DNA of 64,000 bases from Phlebiopsis flavidoalba. Its lineage: Eukaryota; Basidiomycota; Agaricomycetes; Polyporales; Phanerochaetaceae. Below are positions 12,880 to 24,581 of the stretch, in pieces. The position numbers and the translations under genes were made by a program. The stretch is taken from positions 434,001 to 498,000 of the forward strand of contig JAOCPU010000022.1 in assembly GCA_035772785.1 (NCBI GenBank), given 5' to 3'. The number at the start of each line of letters is the position of its first letter. Position 1 is the first letter of the stretch. Below the pieces are notes generated by a model. That model was not told the DNA's origin. It saw nothing but the letters and a program-made list of their open reading frames with translations, and did not search any database.

Positions 12880-14312
12880 CACTGCTCGTGAGGACGTTGG
12901 TGTTGTGGTCGCGGGAGGTTGCTGGCGGCGGCGCGATGTCGAGATGTCGATGCGTGGTAGACGCTAACGAAGGTCGCGCGTTGGTGGCGTTCATCAAGTT
13001 AGGTATCGCGTGAAACCCCGTCCGCCTATAATTAATCATCAATAACTTCCACATCCGCGGGAGTTGAAGCATGATGGAGCTCGTTTCTACTCTGCGTTGC
13101 TCCTCAGCACCAGGTCAGCGTCATGACAAGCTTTATCGTGAACTCCTAATGATCGGCCTCTTTACGTTGTCTCTTAGTCGGGCTCAAACATCGCACATTC
13201 AACTTGGGCGAAAGCACCTATTCTCTCCACGTTCTAGGCTTCCTGTTGAGTTGGGAGGACCCACCTGAACCCAGAGTCCCGGACCCGAACGTTGTAATCA
13301 GATCCCTTTCTGTCGAAGGCAGTCAGGAGTCGATGACACTTTGGTACCCAATAGAAATGTCAACTAGGCTTGAAGCTCCTGTCAGAGTTTTGCCGCCATG
13401 CCAGTATTATTATCGCTTCAATCCGAGTCCCCGTTGTGCTTATTTCAAGTGTCCGAAGTGAGCTCCCAGCTCATATGTGGAGCAAGAATATGGATCGCTG
13501 ATCAGTCGAAGCGACACCAGTAAAAGCTCACTCTATTCTGCGACGATATGAAGCGGTATGCCGGAGTTATTTCTTCAAGCTCAACAGTTGTTCGTTAACC
13601 ACTAATCAAACGAGTATACCAGTTACAATCTAAGACCCTAGTCGTAGGCCACACTATCTCGATGCGTTTAACGACCTGTGGGGTCAAGTAGGCACATTCA
13701 GCACCAGTGGCTCATCAGGATTCTCCACGCAGCTACTAATAATTGAATAGGTACCGCTGGACAAGCTACGGTTGAAGTAGGCAATTCAGATACCAGTTTC
13801 TCTGCCACGGCCTATAGTACTAACGGTGCCTCCCTCTCTACAGATTCTGATGACTCTCGCCGCCAGGGGTGAGTTCGAGAATAGCGCACCTAGTAAGGGT
13901 AGGAACGAAGCCTTGGAACCAAATACTTCCGATGACCAGACGGTACCCTCTTCGTGTATAACTTGGAAGAACAGCCCGCGAGACCTGCAAAATCCGTACG
14001 ACCGTGCCCATACCGTTCCCCCATAACGCTTTGAAGTTTGCGCCGCTTCTACATGGTCTTCGTGCGGTCGGAAGGCCAGTCATATTACTCTCCTAAAGCG
14101 GGAAGACTGCTATACAGCTCGCTCACGGTGTCTTCACAGCTCGCTCACGGTGTACTATCACTCATGTAGAAGATTGTGGTGGCGCAATACTTCCCCAAGA
14201 TGTGATGACAGTGCAAACTTCGTAAGATTCCGGACCTGCATCGGCGGCTTGACGGCAAAACCAAGAGTGGAACCAAACTCTCACAATTGCGTATGATCAT
14301 CTACGCAGGGGC

Positions 14313-14320
14313 TATAAGAG
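14313..14320 (+). promoter_or_regulatory. TATA-like box of secreted protein gene, copy 2
   Basis: TATAAGAG at the position matching the TATAAAAG of copy 1; one base differs (A to G). Both are followed by the related GCGTCTTGTCA.TGTAGTGGC leader. Confidence 0.5.
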
Positions 14321-14391
14321 AAACGTCTTGTCAGTGTAGTGGCGGTCAGGCAACTGCAGCACACAGAAGCCATCCAAGACTCGCCTTCGCA

Positions 14392-15266
14392 ATGTTGACC
14401 TCCACTTTTGCCAAGATCGCACTCACCGTTGTCGCCGCTGTCGGTGCAATTGCAAAGCCAGGTGAGATCACCCAGAGCGATCCGATATAATCACATAATA
14501 AATTGGCCAGACCTCCCGGTCCCGTTTGCTAGCACTTACCGAATCCTGAACATCGGCACAGGCCTATTCTGGGACGCCAACAACTCGGTCCAAGGTATCT
14601 CTATTACCATTCCTACTCTCAGTATACCGAAACTGAAGCTGCGTCACTCCCTGTAGCCCCAGGAACCACTGTATGTGCGCTGCATACTACTACTTGTGAA
14701 AAGCTCGCTAACCATTTCACATCGCAAGGTCGTTTCTTTCGGTCTGGACGTCCCTCTCACTTCCAACCAAGAGGTGCATGATTGATCAAGCTCTGACTGA
14801 TCGCGATGAAATTCTCATGACTCATCTCATAGTGGAAATTGACTTTCAACGGCAATGCCGCAAACTTGCAATCTATCAGCAGCTTCGTCACATACACTAT
14901 CGTTGGGGTATGTATGCAGCTTTTATTGGCTCAGTTCTCGACTAATCGTGATTATAGAATCAACTTGCCCTCGCTCTGTTCCCAGGGGTCGCAGGTGCCT
15001 TCAACATTAGCGTGGCTCCTGGAGGTAACTTGTGAGTATTAAAATTACCTGTATAATTTAAGAAGTAATTATTCATGATACTGATAGTATTTTGTGCTTT
15101 TACCACTCCGTGTTACCTGTGCTACTTCTTCTACGAATGTAAGCATAACACGATGATTATATGATTATCTAGCTCTAATGCGTTCCACGAACAGGCCCAG
15201 ATCTCGCTGCAGCCTTTCACGGGTGCTACCAACCAGACTGGGTCTTTGAGATTTGTTGGAAATTGA
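14392..15266 (+). CDS. Small secreted protein, copy 2 (paralogue of 11097-12001)
   Basis: Signal peptide MLTSTFAKIALTVVAAVGAI, then in shifted frames YRILNIGTGLFWDANNSVQG, VVSFGLDVPLTSNQEVHD, FNGNAANLQSISSFVT, and the last exon AQISLQPFTGATNQTGSLRF with FVGN and a stop at 15266. Intron boundaries match copy 1, so the gene was copied as genomic DNA, not through RNA. Substitutions relative to copy 1 are frequent, as expected for an older duplication. Function unknown; extracellular by its signal peptide. Confidence 0.55.
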
Positions 15267-15954
15267 AACACGACAAGTAGGATGATCCAATTCGCATTTA
15301 TGTTGCCTGATTCATAATGTACATATGCTGCCTCTGGAATAAGCAGCTCAGCCTGTTTGTCGCGTTCCCCATTGCCTGAGCTGACTCTAAGATTTATCGT
15401 GAGTTCTTAGAATGTTTTGAAGGTAGAATAGATGATAAGAAGTGGACCTAAGTAAGGACCCCATCTACCAACGAATATAAAGAATTCTTTTCAGCTCGAC
15501 CACGACCGGAATCAGCAACAGCACATCAAACATCCATTGGAGGTGCAGGGCGAGCACACTGTCACCCTACTGGTGATATTTAGCAGCTCACGCTAGCACC
15601 AGGATTCCGAATCGGCTGCCGAACAACGATTGCAGCTTCATTTTTCGCAGTCAAAACTGTTTTTTAATGTGCGCAGAAGTTGACGAATGTCGGGTGCCCC
15701 ACCACCTTCAACAGGAGGTCATGCTGAGCACAAGGCTAAAATGCCCCAGTCTGGGACGGCAGGCGATCGTCTGCCCAGGCATGCAATCTACCTTGAAGGG
15801 TTGAAATGTTTTCTGTTTGTTTAAGAGATTATGATCTATCGTGAGCGTTTCAAACGAGCTACTGATCTCAGGTAAAGAAGCCTACGCCGTAGGATAAACA
15901 GTCCGCTTGCGCCCAATGTCCAAGTCCATAACAGTCCGAGAGAAACAACGGCGG

Positions 15955-18073
15955 TTATACCAAACCAACAAGCAACGAAAGCAGAGCAAGAGAAGCATAG
16001 AAGGGTAGACAGGACGGGACAAAGCGCGCTGCTGCTGCGGAATTCGACTTCGGCTCCGCGGAAGATGTGGGGGATGAGACGATGGTGGACGTCGCCACGG
16101 TACTTGCGGACGATGCGGCAGGCGTTGGTGAAGTAGCTGGAGAGGTGGCGGTCGCAGCAGCGGCGAGATTCGCGCGGATGTGGGGTCGGCGCTGACAGTC
16201 TTGACAGTTGCGGCCGTTGGCGCAGCGTTCACAGTGCCTAATGCGAACACGTCAATAACCCATCGTCGACAACGCAAAGCACGAAGCATGACTTACTCTC
16301 AAAGACACCGCCGTCTGACTGAGCATCCGACACAGCATCCTGCAACAAGGCAGTCGCATTCTGCGGGACAGTGAGAGGCGAAAGGAACCCGATCTTCGGC
16401 GGGTCGACGGACGGGTGGGTGAGATTGCCGTAGTAAAACACCACTAGATTAGACTTGAAGAACGGGTCGCCGAGGCTCCAACGAGAAGAGCGCGCCCGAG
16501 CTCGGCGCGTCGGTCGCGACGATGTTGTTCGCGATACACGTGCTCGCGTCGCCCGTCTGGTTCTGCGACACGAAGTCGCGCGGGTCGAGCGGGAACATCT
16601 TTGCCGCCGATCTGGAAGGCAAGCGTGTGTGCCGAGGCGCAGGGGAAGGTGGGGGCGGCGGCGGAGTTGGCTGCGAATGCGCTTGAGACGGACGACAGAA
16701 CGTTGTTTGACGACGTCTTGGGGACCGCGGAGGATCGAGTTACCCTACGAACGATGAGCAGAGTTCCAGATGGATGGAAGTGTAGTACGTACTGTGTCAA
16801 TGAGGGCGGAAAGCTGTGGTGAGGTGCCCGTCAGCTTGGTATCAGGCAATTTCTGGCCATCGAGGAGGTAGACTGCGTCCAATGGTATTTCCCACCGTCT
16901 AGCGCGTACGGTGTTAGCGTGAAGTTGAAATGAGAGATATATGAGAACATACAAAGGATAAACCTCGTTCGACGCGAATGATGGCGGATTAAGCCCACCG
17001 TCAGCAGGATCGTAGAGACGAACTGGCACCCAGGTGATGGACGAGTTGTCTACACCCTGCGGCAGCTCTCCAATGGTAATCTGGCTCTGTACCGCTAACA
17101 TCAATTGTGTTGCGTTGAAGGGTGATCTAGAGAGTCTAATTATAGCGGGGAACAAATGGATAGTTTAGAAGACGTACTGCGAACATCGGTTGTTCGATCT
17201 CGCCCGACATCGCCAGACGAGAGACAAGGGGCCCGTAAGTCATGATGTTGTTTACGAAATCGTCTGTCGTTGTTGGGTATTGAACTCCATCGTATTTCAG
17301 ATCGAGCTGCGGTTACGAAAAGCTGAGGCGCAGACATACCTTCTGGTTCACAACAGAAGCTTGAACGAAGCTAATAATACTGTAAGACGACGAATGCTTC
17401 TTGACTTTATAGAGCGCGTACTCACCTTTGAGCGGGGAAGCCGAGACCAAAAATTCCAGCCGCCACCGTTCTGCACCGCCGAGTTATCCGTGTCGTCCAC
17501 AGCGGCAAATACATTGGTTAGTCATTGCCAGACCCGCAACGGCGACTGTGTCCATTACGACAGGACCCGACGCGTGAGTGCCTGTTGTAGAGTCCCCGTA
17601 CTTGAGATCCACGCTCGCCCCGGATGCGGTGCCAGACGAAGAGGCGAAAGGTTGCGCCGTTGACTTTCTGCAAGCTCTTGTTTTGCATTGGTCGGACATA
17701 ACCCACAGGTCGCTGGACCCCGTATCTGTGGCGCGTCAAAGAGTCACTCATGGGGAGTGACATTAGAACATACCAAGATTGACTGCAGTGTTCGTGGTGC
17801 CGACCTGAAGCGACACTGTGTAGAATCTATAACGCTTGTATCATAAGCTCATGAGTGGCATCAAAGATATACTCACAAGTCTGCAAGGTCCCCTATTCCG
17901 ACAGTACCGGCCAGTCCATCATCCCTCTCCTGTAAAGTCCTGACCACATTCCTCCGTGTGAATGGCAACTCAATACTCCGTCGCAGGTTCTTCGCTTGTT
18001 GAAATGGAAATGGAAGGGCCGAGACCAAAGCGGACGAGACGAGCACAGACAATATAGACCAGCTTGAGACCAT
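15955..18073 (-). CDS. Aspartic peptidase A1 (pepsin-like), secreted, with Ser-rich tail; frameshifted
   Basis: Secreted or cell-surface acid protease. Start MVSSWSILSVLVSSALVSAL is a signal peptide followed by a propeptide ending near ERDDGLAGT. Introns of about 50 nt then separate FYTVSLQVGTTNTAVNL and DTGSSDLWV, the first catalytic Asp. Next come KYGDSTTGTHASGPV, AAVDDTDNSAVQNGG, PTTTDDFVNNIMTYGPLVSR, ITIGELPQGVDNSSITWVPV and LSALIDT-G after a splice, the second catalytic Asp. NNVLSSVSSAFAANSAAAP and GNLTHPSVDPPKIGF follow. The tail is Ser/Thr/Ala-rich and ends with a hydrophobic stretch (SCLPFYASLALLSLLVGLV, stop at 15955), suggesting GPI anchoring or a membrane tail. Both active-site motifs are intact, but single extra bases shift the frame near 16740, 16590, 16480 and 17440. 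This pattern suggests sequencing indels in a functional gene. Confidence 0.75.
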
Positions 18074-18771
18074 TTCTGATTCCTGTCAGAGTATTATGAG
18101 GCGACCTGCGCGTAGCGTTTGGGCGAGCCCGAAAGCAAAGAGAAACCGAAAAGAGGGGATGGTCGAGGCACGACAAGGAGCCATTTCGGATGACTTCAGT
18201 GTTGGTTTTATGTGCTTTGTCCCCTTGGCTCGCTTCGATTGGTTGCTACGCAGGGGCCCCCGCAATAGCGCAGCCTGCGGGTGATCGCGTTGCGAGGCTA
18301 TCAACGTCAATAACAAGAATAGATTCGCGCTATGGCATTTGTTGGTTATCGCATCCAGCTATTTGCGGCTCGCGACATTGTAACAGAAGTTTCATTCGTG
18401 TGTAGTCAGAAGAAGGGGAAGACAAGAAGGTATGAGAACAGATGTGAAAGCAGGCGGTGGCGAGGCAAATATCGTAAAAGGAAATGCGATCAATACCGTG
18501 GGAACATTGCTACTCCTCCTCGTGCTTGGCTGGAGTTGGCTGAACGCTCTTGGCTTGCTGGCTTGTCTCTGCCCAGAATACTCGGTCTACCCATTATTGT
18601 ACACGTCCGTTATACGCAAAACGCAGCCTGGATAAATACCAATATACCATGCTCAACCTTTTAAACGACAGCGAGCAATCCTTTGACTACCATCGCGCCG
18701 GTGTGCAACTTCGAACGCGTCAAGCTTCTATCTCCGTCGGTGCGAGAATATACGCTACCGCACATCACAAC
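18074..18771. other. Divergent intergenic region
   Basis: Separates the minus-strand protease from the plus-strand glutathione transferase and should contain both promoters. The sequence GGATAAATACC near 18632 is a possible TATA element for the transferase. Frames here look random. Confidence 0.4.
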
Positions 18772-19558
18772 ATGCCTCAGCTGGTGCGGTACCGCAGATC
18801 TGGACCTTATTGCTATGGATCCCACAGAGAAGCATTCGGCCTGCTCGGCGTAGATATACGTGATGACGCTGATATAACACGATGTTCCTACAAAGGTCTG
18901 AAGTACAGGACCGAGTGGGTCGAATATCCCGACATCGAAGGTGTATCTAAGAAGCTCGGTGCTCTGCCCACAAAGGTCAAGGCAGACGGAACAAACCACT
19001 ACACACTGCCCATGATCTACGACCCCTCGACAAACAAACAAGGCCGTCAGCGACTCGTGGGCCATCGCGCAGTACCTCGACGAGACGTACCCTGACACGC
19101 CGCGCGTGTTCCCCGCAGGCACGCACGCGCTACAAGCTGCGTTCCACGACTTTGTGTGGACGTCGCTCGCGTTGCCGGTCTTCATGACCGTCATCCGGAA
19201 GACGTGCGTGTCGCTGAACCCGCGCAGCGAGGAGTACTTCCGGACCACGCGCGAGGCGATCTTTGGAGCCAAGCTTGAGGAGCTCGGGACCGAGGAGCAG
19301 TGGGCAAAGGCAGAGGTGGCATTTAGTACACTGAAGGACTATCTGGACAAGAATGGGGAGGCAAGGGACGTGCTTATTTCTGGAGAACCGGGCAAGATCA
19401 CGTATTCGGACATCCAGGTCGCGGGAGTCCTCGTCTGGGTCAGGAACGTGTATGGTGCAGATTCCGCTGAGTGGAAGCGACTGTCCGGCTGGCACGAAGG
19501 AAAGTGGGGGAAGTATCTGGAGCAGTTCGCCAAGTATGAGGCCTTACACACCGCCTGA
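18772..19558 (+). CDS. Glutathione S-transferase (fungal), 5' end degraded or missed
   Basis: Conjugates glutathione to electrophiles, or acts on glutathionylated substrates, in the cytosol. After a poorly matching first exon, an intron ends just before YKGLKYRTEWVEYPDIEG, the early part of the thioredoxin-fold domain. LPMIYDPSTNK follows, and after a frame break DSWAIAQYLDETYPDTPRVF, where the D/ES glutathione-contact region is expected. The helical C-terminal domain is intact in one frame from 19106: SEEYFRTTREAIFGAKLEEL, then KITYSDIQVAGVLVWVRNVY, and ends GWHEGKWGKYLEQFAKYEAL. The frame break is at ACAAACAAACAAGG near 19035. The usual N-terminal YDI and WSPNTWK motifs are not readable, so the start is uncertain. 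A paralogue lies at 22771. Confidence 0.7.
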
Positions 19559-19739
19559 CTACCCAAAGCAAGGATTTGAACAAATGTCATGTACTTTTAA
19601 CGAAGACCCGCCTTCTGCGCATAACCGCCACCAAAGCATTGCTGATCACGCGTTGTCAATTCATGACTTCTACCCCTACGGCTATGTTTGTCCCCTTTTC
19701 TATCCGTCACCCAGCCCAAGGAGGACTAGAGGCCGCCGC

Positions 19740-22291
19740 CGCCATGGACACCCCATCACGAGCGCGCAGATGCTCGACGCATTGAAGGCGTCGTCGAGGA
19801 AGACATTGGAAGGAGAACTGCGGAAGAATTTGACTGTGTTGCTCATCGTTGGTGGTGGAGCTACCGGCGCCGGCGTCGCAGTTGATGCTGCCCAGCAGAG
19901 GACTCAAGGTGGCTTTAGTTGAACGAGATGACTTCAGTTCAGGTTAGTATCTTTGTGAATGCTTTCGATTGCTCTATATAGCTAACTTTTCACAGGTACA
20001 TCATCCAAGTCACCTGAAACTCGTCCATGGAGGCGTCCGCTACGCTACCTCCAGAAAGCGATCATGGATATTAACTTGACGACATGAGCAATGGAAACTC
20101 GTAAAGGGGCTCTACATGAACGTCGGATCTTCCTCCAAACTGCACCTTATCTGTCCGCCATGCTTCCGATCATTGTTACCGATATACAAGTGCGTTATAC
20201 TTCGTACGGGACTTATACCGGCGAAGTCACTGAGTACGACCAACCAGATACTGGCAAATTCCTTATTACTGGGCAGGGTGCAAGCTGTATGATATCTTGG
20301 CTGGCAAAGAAAACATGGAGTCATCGTACCTTTATGAGCAAGGGCAAAGCGCTGGAGGCCTTTCCTATGCTGAAGCAGACGGTCTTGTCGGTGCACTGGT
20401 TTTACTATTGATGGCAAGTAGTATTACAACATTTCAAACTCACTCGTCGTCTCACGCGTCGTCGCCTTTCAGGACAAACGCACAACGACTCTCGAATGAA
20501 CATGGCTCTCATCATGACTGCCGTGCAACAAGGAGCCACAGTTGCAAACTATGTCGAGGTCACAGAACTACACAAGGAATCCGGCAAGCTCGCCGGTGCA
20601 CGCGTCGAAGACAACTCACCGGCGAAACCTGGAATATCCGCGCCAAAGGCATCATCAACGCTACCGGCCCCTTCACAGACGCGGCTCCTGAGCGCTAGGA
20701 CAACCCCGCACACACCAGCCCATCGTCCAGGGCGTCCTCCGGCATCCACATCACACTACCCAACTACTACTCCCCGCGCAAAAATGGGTCTGCCTCGACC
20801 CGCGACGTCCAGACGGACGCGTGATCTTCTTCCTCCCGTGGCAGGGCACACACTATCGCGGGCACGACGGACTCGCCGGCGGCGGTCGAGAGCGAGCCGC
20901 GTGCAGCCGAGGAGGAAATTCGATGGGTCCTCGAGGAGGTGCGCAGGTACCTTAGCCCGGATATTAAGGTGCGCCGTGGAGACGTGCTCAGCGCGTGGAG
21001 TGGCCTGCGTCCGCTCGTGCGAAACCCGAATGCGGCGCGTACGGAAGGACTGGTCCGCAATCATATGATTCATGTGTCGGATAGTGGCCTCTTGACGATC
21101 GCGGAGTGGTAAATGGACGACATATCGTGCGATGGCCGAGGAGACGGTCGATGAAGCGGTCAAGGTGTTCGGGCTTGAGGGCAGGGTCAAAAGGCGGATG
21201 CGTCACTGAACAGCTGAGACTCATTGGCAGCGATGGCTGGAGTCGGAATATGTTCATTGGTTTAAGTTCAACGGGTATGTGATTCTTTTCTTTCCGAAGG
21301 ATACGTCTGACCAAGTTGAATAGTACCGGACTTGAAAGCGAAATTGCGAAACATCTGTCGGACAACTACGGTTGACCGCGCCTGGACCGTATGTGAGCTC
21401 GCCCAACCCACTATTGGCAAATCCTGGCCCCTGCACGGTATTCGACTGAGCGAAGACTATCCCTGTACGTCCGCATTCACAGCTCAGATATGCATCTCTC
21501 ATCCTCTGTCACAGGTCATTGACGCGGAAGTGCGCTACGCCGCCCGCCATGAATATGCCCAAACCGCAGTAGACGTTATCGCCCGACGCACCCGCCTCTC
21601 CTTCCTAAACGCCCAAGCCGCACTCGAGGCGCTACCAACCGTAATCGAACATCCTCGCGGACGAGCTTCACTGGGACAAGGCACGCCGACACAGACCGAG
21701 TTTCGAGCGCGCGGCGCGCTTCCCTCGCGAGCATGGGCCTCGCGCCGGGCGCGGCTGCGCGCGAGGAGCCCGCACACGCACACGGCGTACTCAGCTCACT
21801 CACGTGCATTCGTCGGATTGGGAAAGCTCCCACGGAGCGCCGACCCCGTCGCGGAGATGATGTACCAGCCCCTTTTTCAGGGCGCAGTTTGAGGTGGGCC
21901 GAGATTGAGGAGCTCCGGGAGGCGTTTGCGGAGCGTGCGAATGCGGAGCCGTCGGTGGATGCTGCTGGAGCATCGGGCGCAGTCGAGGGTGAGCACTGGG
22001 GAGCTCTTTGGGCTCGTCAAGGCGTTGCCTGGGGTTTGAGGGGAGTCAAGTCGAAGGATTATGAGTATGTTCTGGAGGAGGCAGGATATTTCGAAACAGG
22101 GGGACGTCGACTAACTTTGACGAGTTGTTGAGGTGAGGACCAAATCTTTCTGCATGATCGTCTATTGAAGTTTTAACGTCGTCTCTCAGATCTGCGCGGA
22201 GCTTCGCGAAGTCCTACTCGCACCGAGGGCCGCAGCAGCTAAATCAGAACGCCGGAGGATACCTGTTGAGAAGAGCGGCGGCGGAGTATGA
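19740..22291 (+). CDS. GUT2: Mitochondrial FAD-dependent glycerol-3-phosphate dehydrogenase (frameshifted)
   Basis: Oxidises glycerol 3-phosphate to dihydroxyacetone phosphate and passes electrons to ubiquinone at the outer face of the inner mitochondrial membrane (family knowledge). Visible in order: AQMLDALKASS; IVGGGATGAGVAVDAA, the FAD-binding motif; ERDDFSSG, spliced through a short intron to TSSKS; KLVHGGVRYLQKAIMDINL; ALHERRIFLQTAPYLSAMLP; MNMALIMTAVQQGATVANYV; AKGIINATGPFTDA; FFLPWQGHTIAGTTDSPAAV read across frames; EEEIRWVLEEVRRYL; SAWSGLRPLVRNPNAARTEG; and the C-terminal domain with DAEVRYAARHEYAQTAVDVI. The last exon ends RRIPVEKSGGGV, TGA at 22289-22291. More than ten single-base frame changes break it, while residues stay conserved. 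The mitochondrial leader is not identified, so the start given is only the first clear family match. Confidence 0.75.
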
Positions 22292-22770
22292 TACGGCGCG
22301 TCTACATGTCTGAACTTTGCTCTTTCTCAACTCTCTCGATGGGTGTATAATATTTTCTCACTCAATTTATGGTACACTACCTCCGTCTCACTACCTATCT
22401 CTCGACTAGAGTTATTCTGGTGGAGCCTGGGTGTGACAAGCATGTGGGCCTAGAGAAGAGCGCGTCAGGTAACATTTGGTCACGCCGTGACCGGACGTGT
22501 CAATCGCAGATTCAGAGACGCATAAAAGGATTATAGTGATGAGTGCGGACGTATGTATTTGAAGAAACCCGGTATTCTGCGATGGTATGAGAGGGTCATT
22601 TTCCCGGATCATGCTGACTTGAGTGCCATGTGGTGCTGGTGCTAGTGTGTATGTAATCGACCTGCTAGACTCATACCAGCTGTTTAGCTTAATTAGCGAC
22701 TTGGCAAGCACAAAGCCGTCTACAGCCCCTCGCCTCTCTCGTATCCCACCCACCATTCGCCAGGAAAGCC
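22292..22770. other. Intergenic region, no gene
   Basis: AT-richer stretch between two plus-strand genes. A 114-codon minus frame (22756-22412) has no recognisable domain. Probably terminator of the dehydrogenase and promoter of the second transferase. Confidence 0.4.
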
Positions 22771-23748
22771 ATGTCGTCCGAGCCCATCATCCTCTATGAT
22801 ATTCCTGGCAGGGAAATACAATGGATGGCATGGGTCGCCAAAACACGCTCAAGCCGAGGTGCGCTCGTCTATCCAGCTCTTTCATCATCGCATTCTTTTT
22901 AAGCGCAATTAACACCTCTCGAGACTGGCTTTTTTGAGTTACAAGGGCCTCATACTACAAGACTGAATTGGGTTTTGAGTACCCCCCGATATCGAGGCCG
23001 TCTGGTCTCTAAGAAAATCGGCGCACCGCCGACTGAATACACAGAAGACGGTAAGCCTCAGTACACGCCTGCCGGCAATATCTAGAGGACCCCAAGACGA
23101 AGCGTGTCATCGCCGACTCATGGGCCATCGCGATAGTACCCTCGACGAGACGTATACCGATACGTCCTCAAGGTCTTCCCTTTGATGACGGCACCGATGA
23201 GGCGCATGCAGAAGGCGTGGTACAAGCTTGTCCACCCAACGGTCTTCTGATGCCGACGTTGTATCTCATTCTCACCTCGAATTTTGCGGAATTTTGCCTA
23301 CCGCTGCGCAGCGCGGAGTATTTCCGCAGAACGCGCGAGATAGCATTTTTTGGGCAAAGAAGTTGGAGGACGTTACCTTAGGTTCGGATGAAGAGGCCCT
23401 GGCGAAGCCATGGAGGAAGGACTTGGTTTATTTTTCTTTTTTGAGAGTTGAAAGTAGTGCTTGGACTCGCGAATGGGCCGGGCTTTTTTGGCTAAGGATC
23501 CCTGCTGGTGTTCTATGGTTGAGACAACGATCACCACCCCGTGGGGGCACAAACGCGGACTTAATCTTGGCGACAATCTTCATTTGGATCAGGAAGGTTG
23601 CAGGGAAGATTCGGAGACATGGAATAGGATTTGCTGCTTTGCACGAAGGAAAAAATGGGTCAAATACACCTGCACAATTCGTCATAAATACGAAGTTTGT
23701 CCGATGCTTAAGCTTAAACCTGACATACATTACCTATATATTAACTAA
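22771..23748 (+). pseudogene. Glutathione S-transferase, second copy, heavily frameshifted
   Basis: Paralogue of the transferase at 18772. It has a readable N-terminus that the other copy lacks: MSSEPIILYDIPGREIQWMA, then two one-base shifts in GGG and AAAA before an intron of about 90 nt. Further pieces: YYKTE and RKIGAPPTEYTEDG; KRVIADSWAIA and YLDETY; EYFRRTREIAF; EALAKPWRKD; ADLILATIFIWIRKVAGK; and HEGK near the end. Extra T and A bases in TTTTTTG and CAAAG shift the frame around 23350. Substitutions relative to the family are also more numerous than in the first copy, so true decay is likely in addition to any sequencing error. End coordinate approximate. Confidence 0.6.
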
Positions 23749-24581
23749 CATGCCACGACTCTTCAAATTGGCTTCATTCTCTTTCTTATTCACTCTTTAT
23801 TCCCTTTGGTCTGTTCTTCTCCCGGCCATTTTTATACTGCTCGCTTGGACCTCTGTAGCATAGACCTGATCTTGCACCCCGATTGATACTACAATTAACA
23901 AATGTTCTGCCGCGCAGCTTTTCTCCTTGCGCGGTAAGACGAAAACATCAAAAAGGGGGTGAATACACCACAAGTTTGTGCCATTGACCAACATCGTTTT
24001 GACGGAGTCTTATAAATATTATGTTGTCTCCATGCGGTTTCATCCTTACATTCTCATTCCCCTTATTTTCCCCCTTTCTCAAAAAGGGCTCATTTGCAGT
24101 TTCTACTTTTCTCTCTCATGTTACGACCCTTGCCGTTAGTGTGTCTTGCACCTTTTCCGGAGTTCAAATCAGGGCTCTCTTGGCACATTGCTCTTTTCCA
24201 GTGACGATGTGACATCGCATTTTTTGTAGTTAAAATAACTTCAATAAATATTATTCTTGGCAGAAACTAACCCTCTAATTCCGTTCGCCAAAGCGGAGCG
24301 AGGAAACTCTTGTGATATAATACTTACTAGGGGCGTTTAGCGCTTACCGATCTGTGTCTGATCAGAGTCAGGATATCCAGATTGTGGCGCATACGCCGCG
24401 CATTACAACCACCATCGACGTCCTGGGCCATATAACTTCACATAGATCATCATACACACACGAATACGAAAAGAGTTTGCCCTCGGGTGACTCTCTGCAC
24501 TCCGTAAAAAAACCAACGACAAACGTCTTCGCAGAGCAGTCACGCCATCCCATGGGGGGTTCCCCCTGACGCTTCAACAAC
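23749..24581. other. No gene recognised
   Basis: AT-rich, T-rich stretch with a hydrophobic plus-strand frame around 23750-23860 that looks like composition rather than a gene. Nothing else supported. Confidence 0.3.

Larger units (their letters stand above)
12880..15770 (+). repeat. Tandem segmental duplication, copy 2
   Basis: Second copy of the segment at 9290-12540, in direct orientation, separated from it by about 340 bases of GC-rich DNA (12541-12879) that has no partner. It contains a private 22-base-period duplication (an 18-base unit at 14114 and 14136) absent from copy 1. Confidence 0.75.

Noticed and set aside
11097..15266. Ricin-type (beta-trefoil) lectin identity for the duplicated secreted proteins
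   Set aside because: Only a loose YRI.NIG.GLFWDA pattern; no QxW triplet and broken frames.
18661..19272. 203-codon minus frame opposite the first GST
   Set aside because: It is the complement of the conserved GST exons and has no domain of its own.
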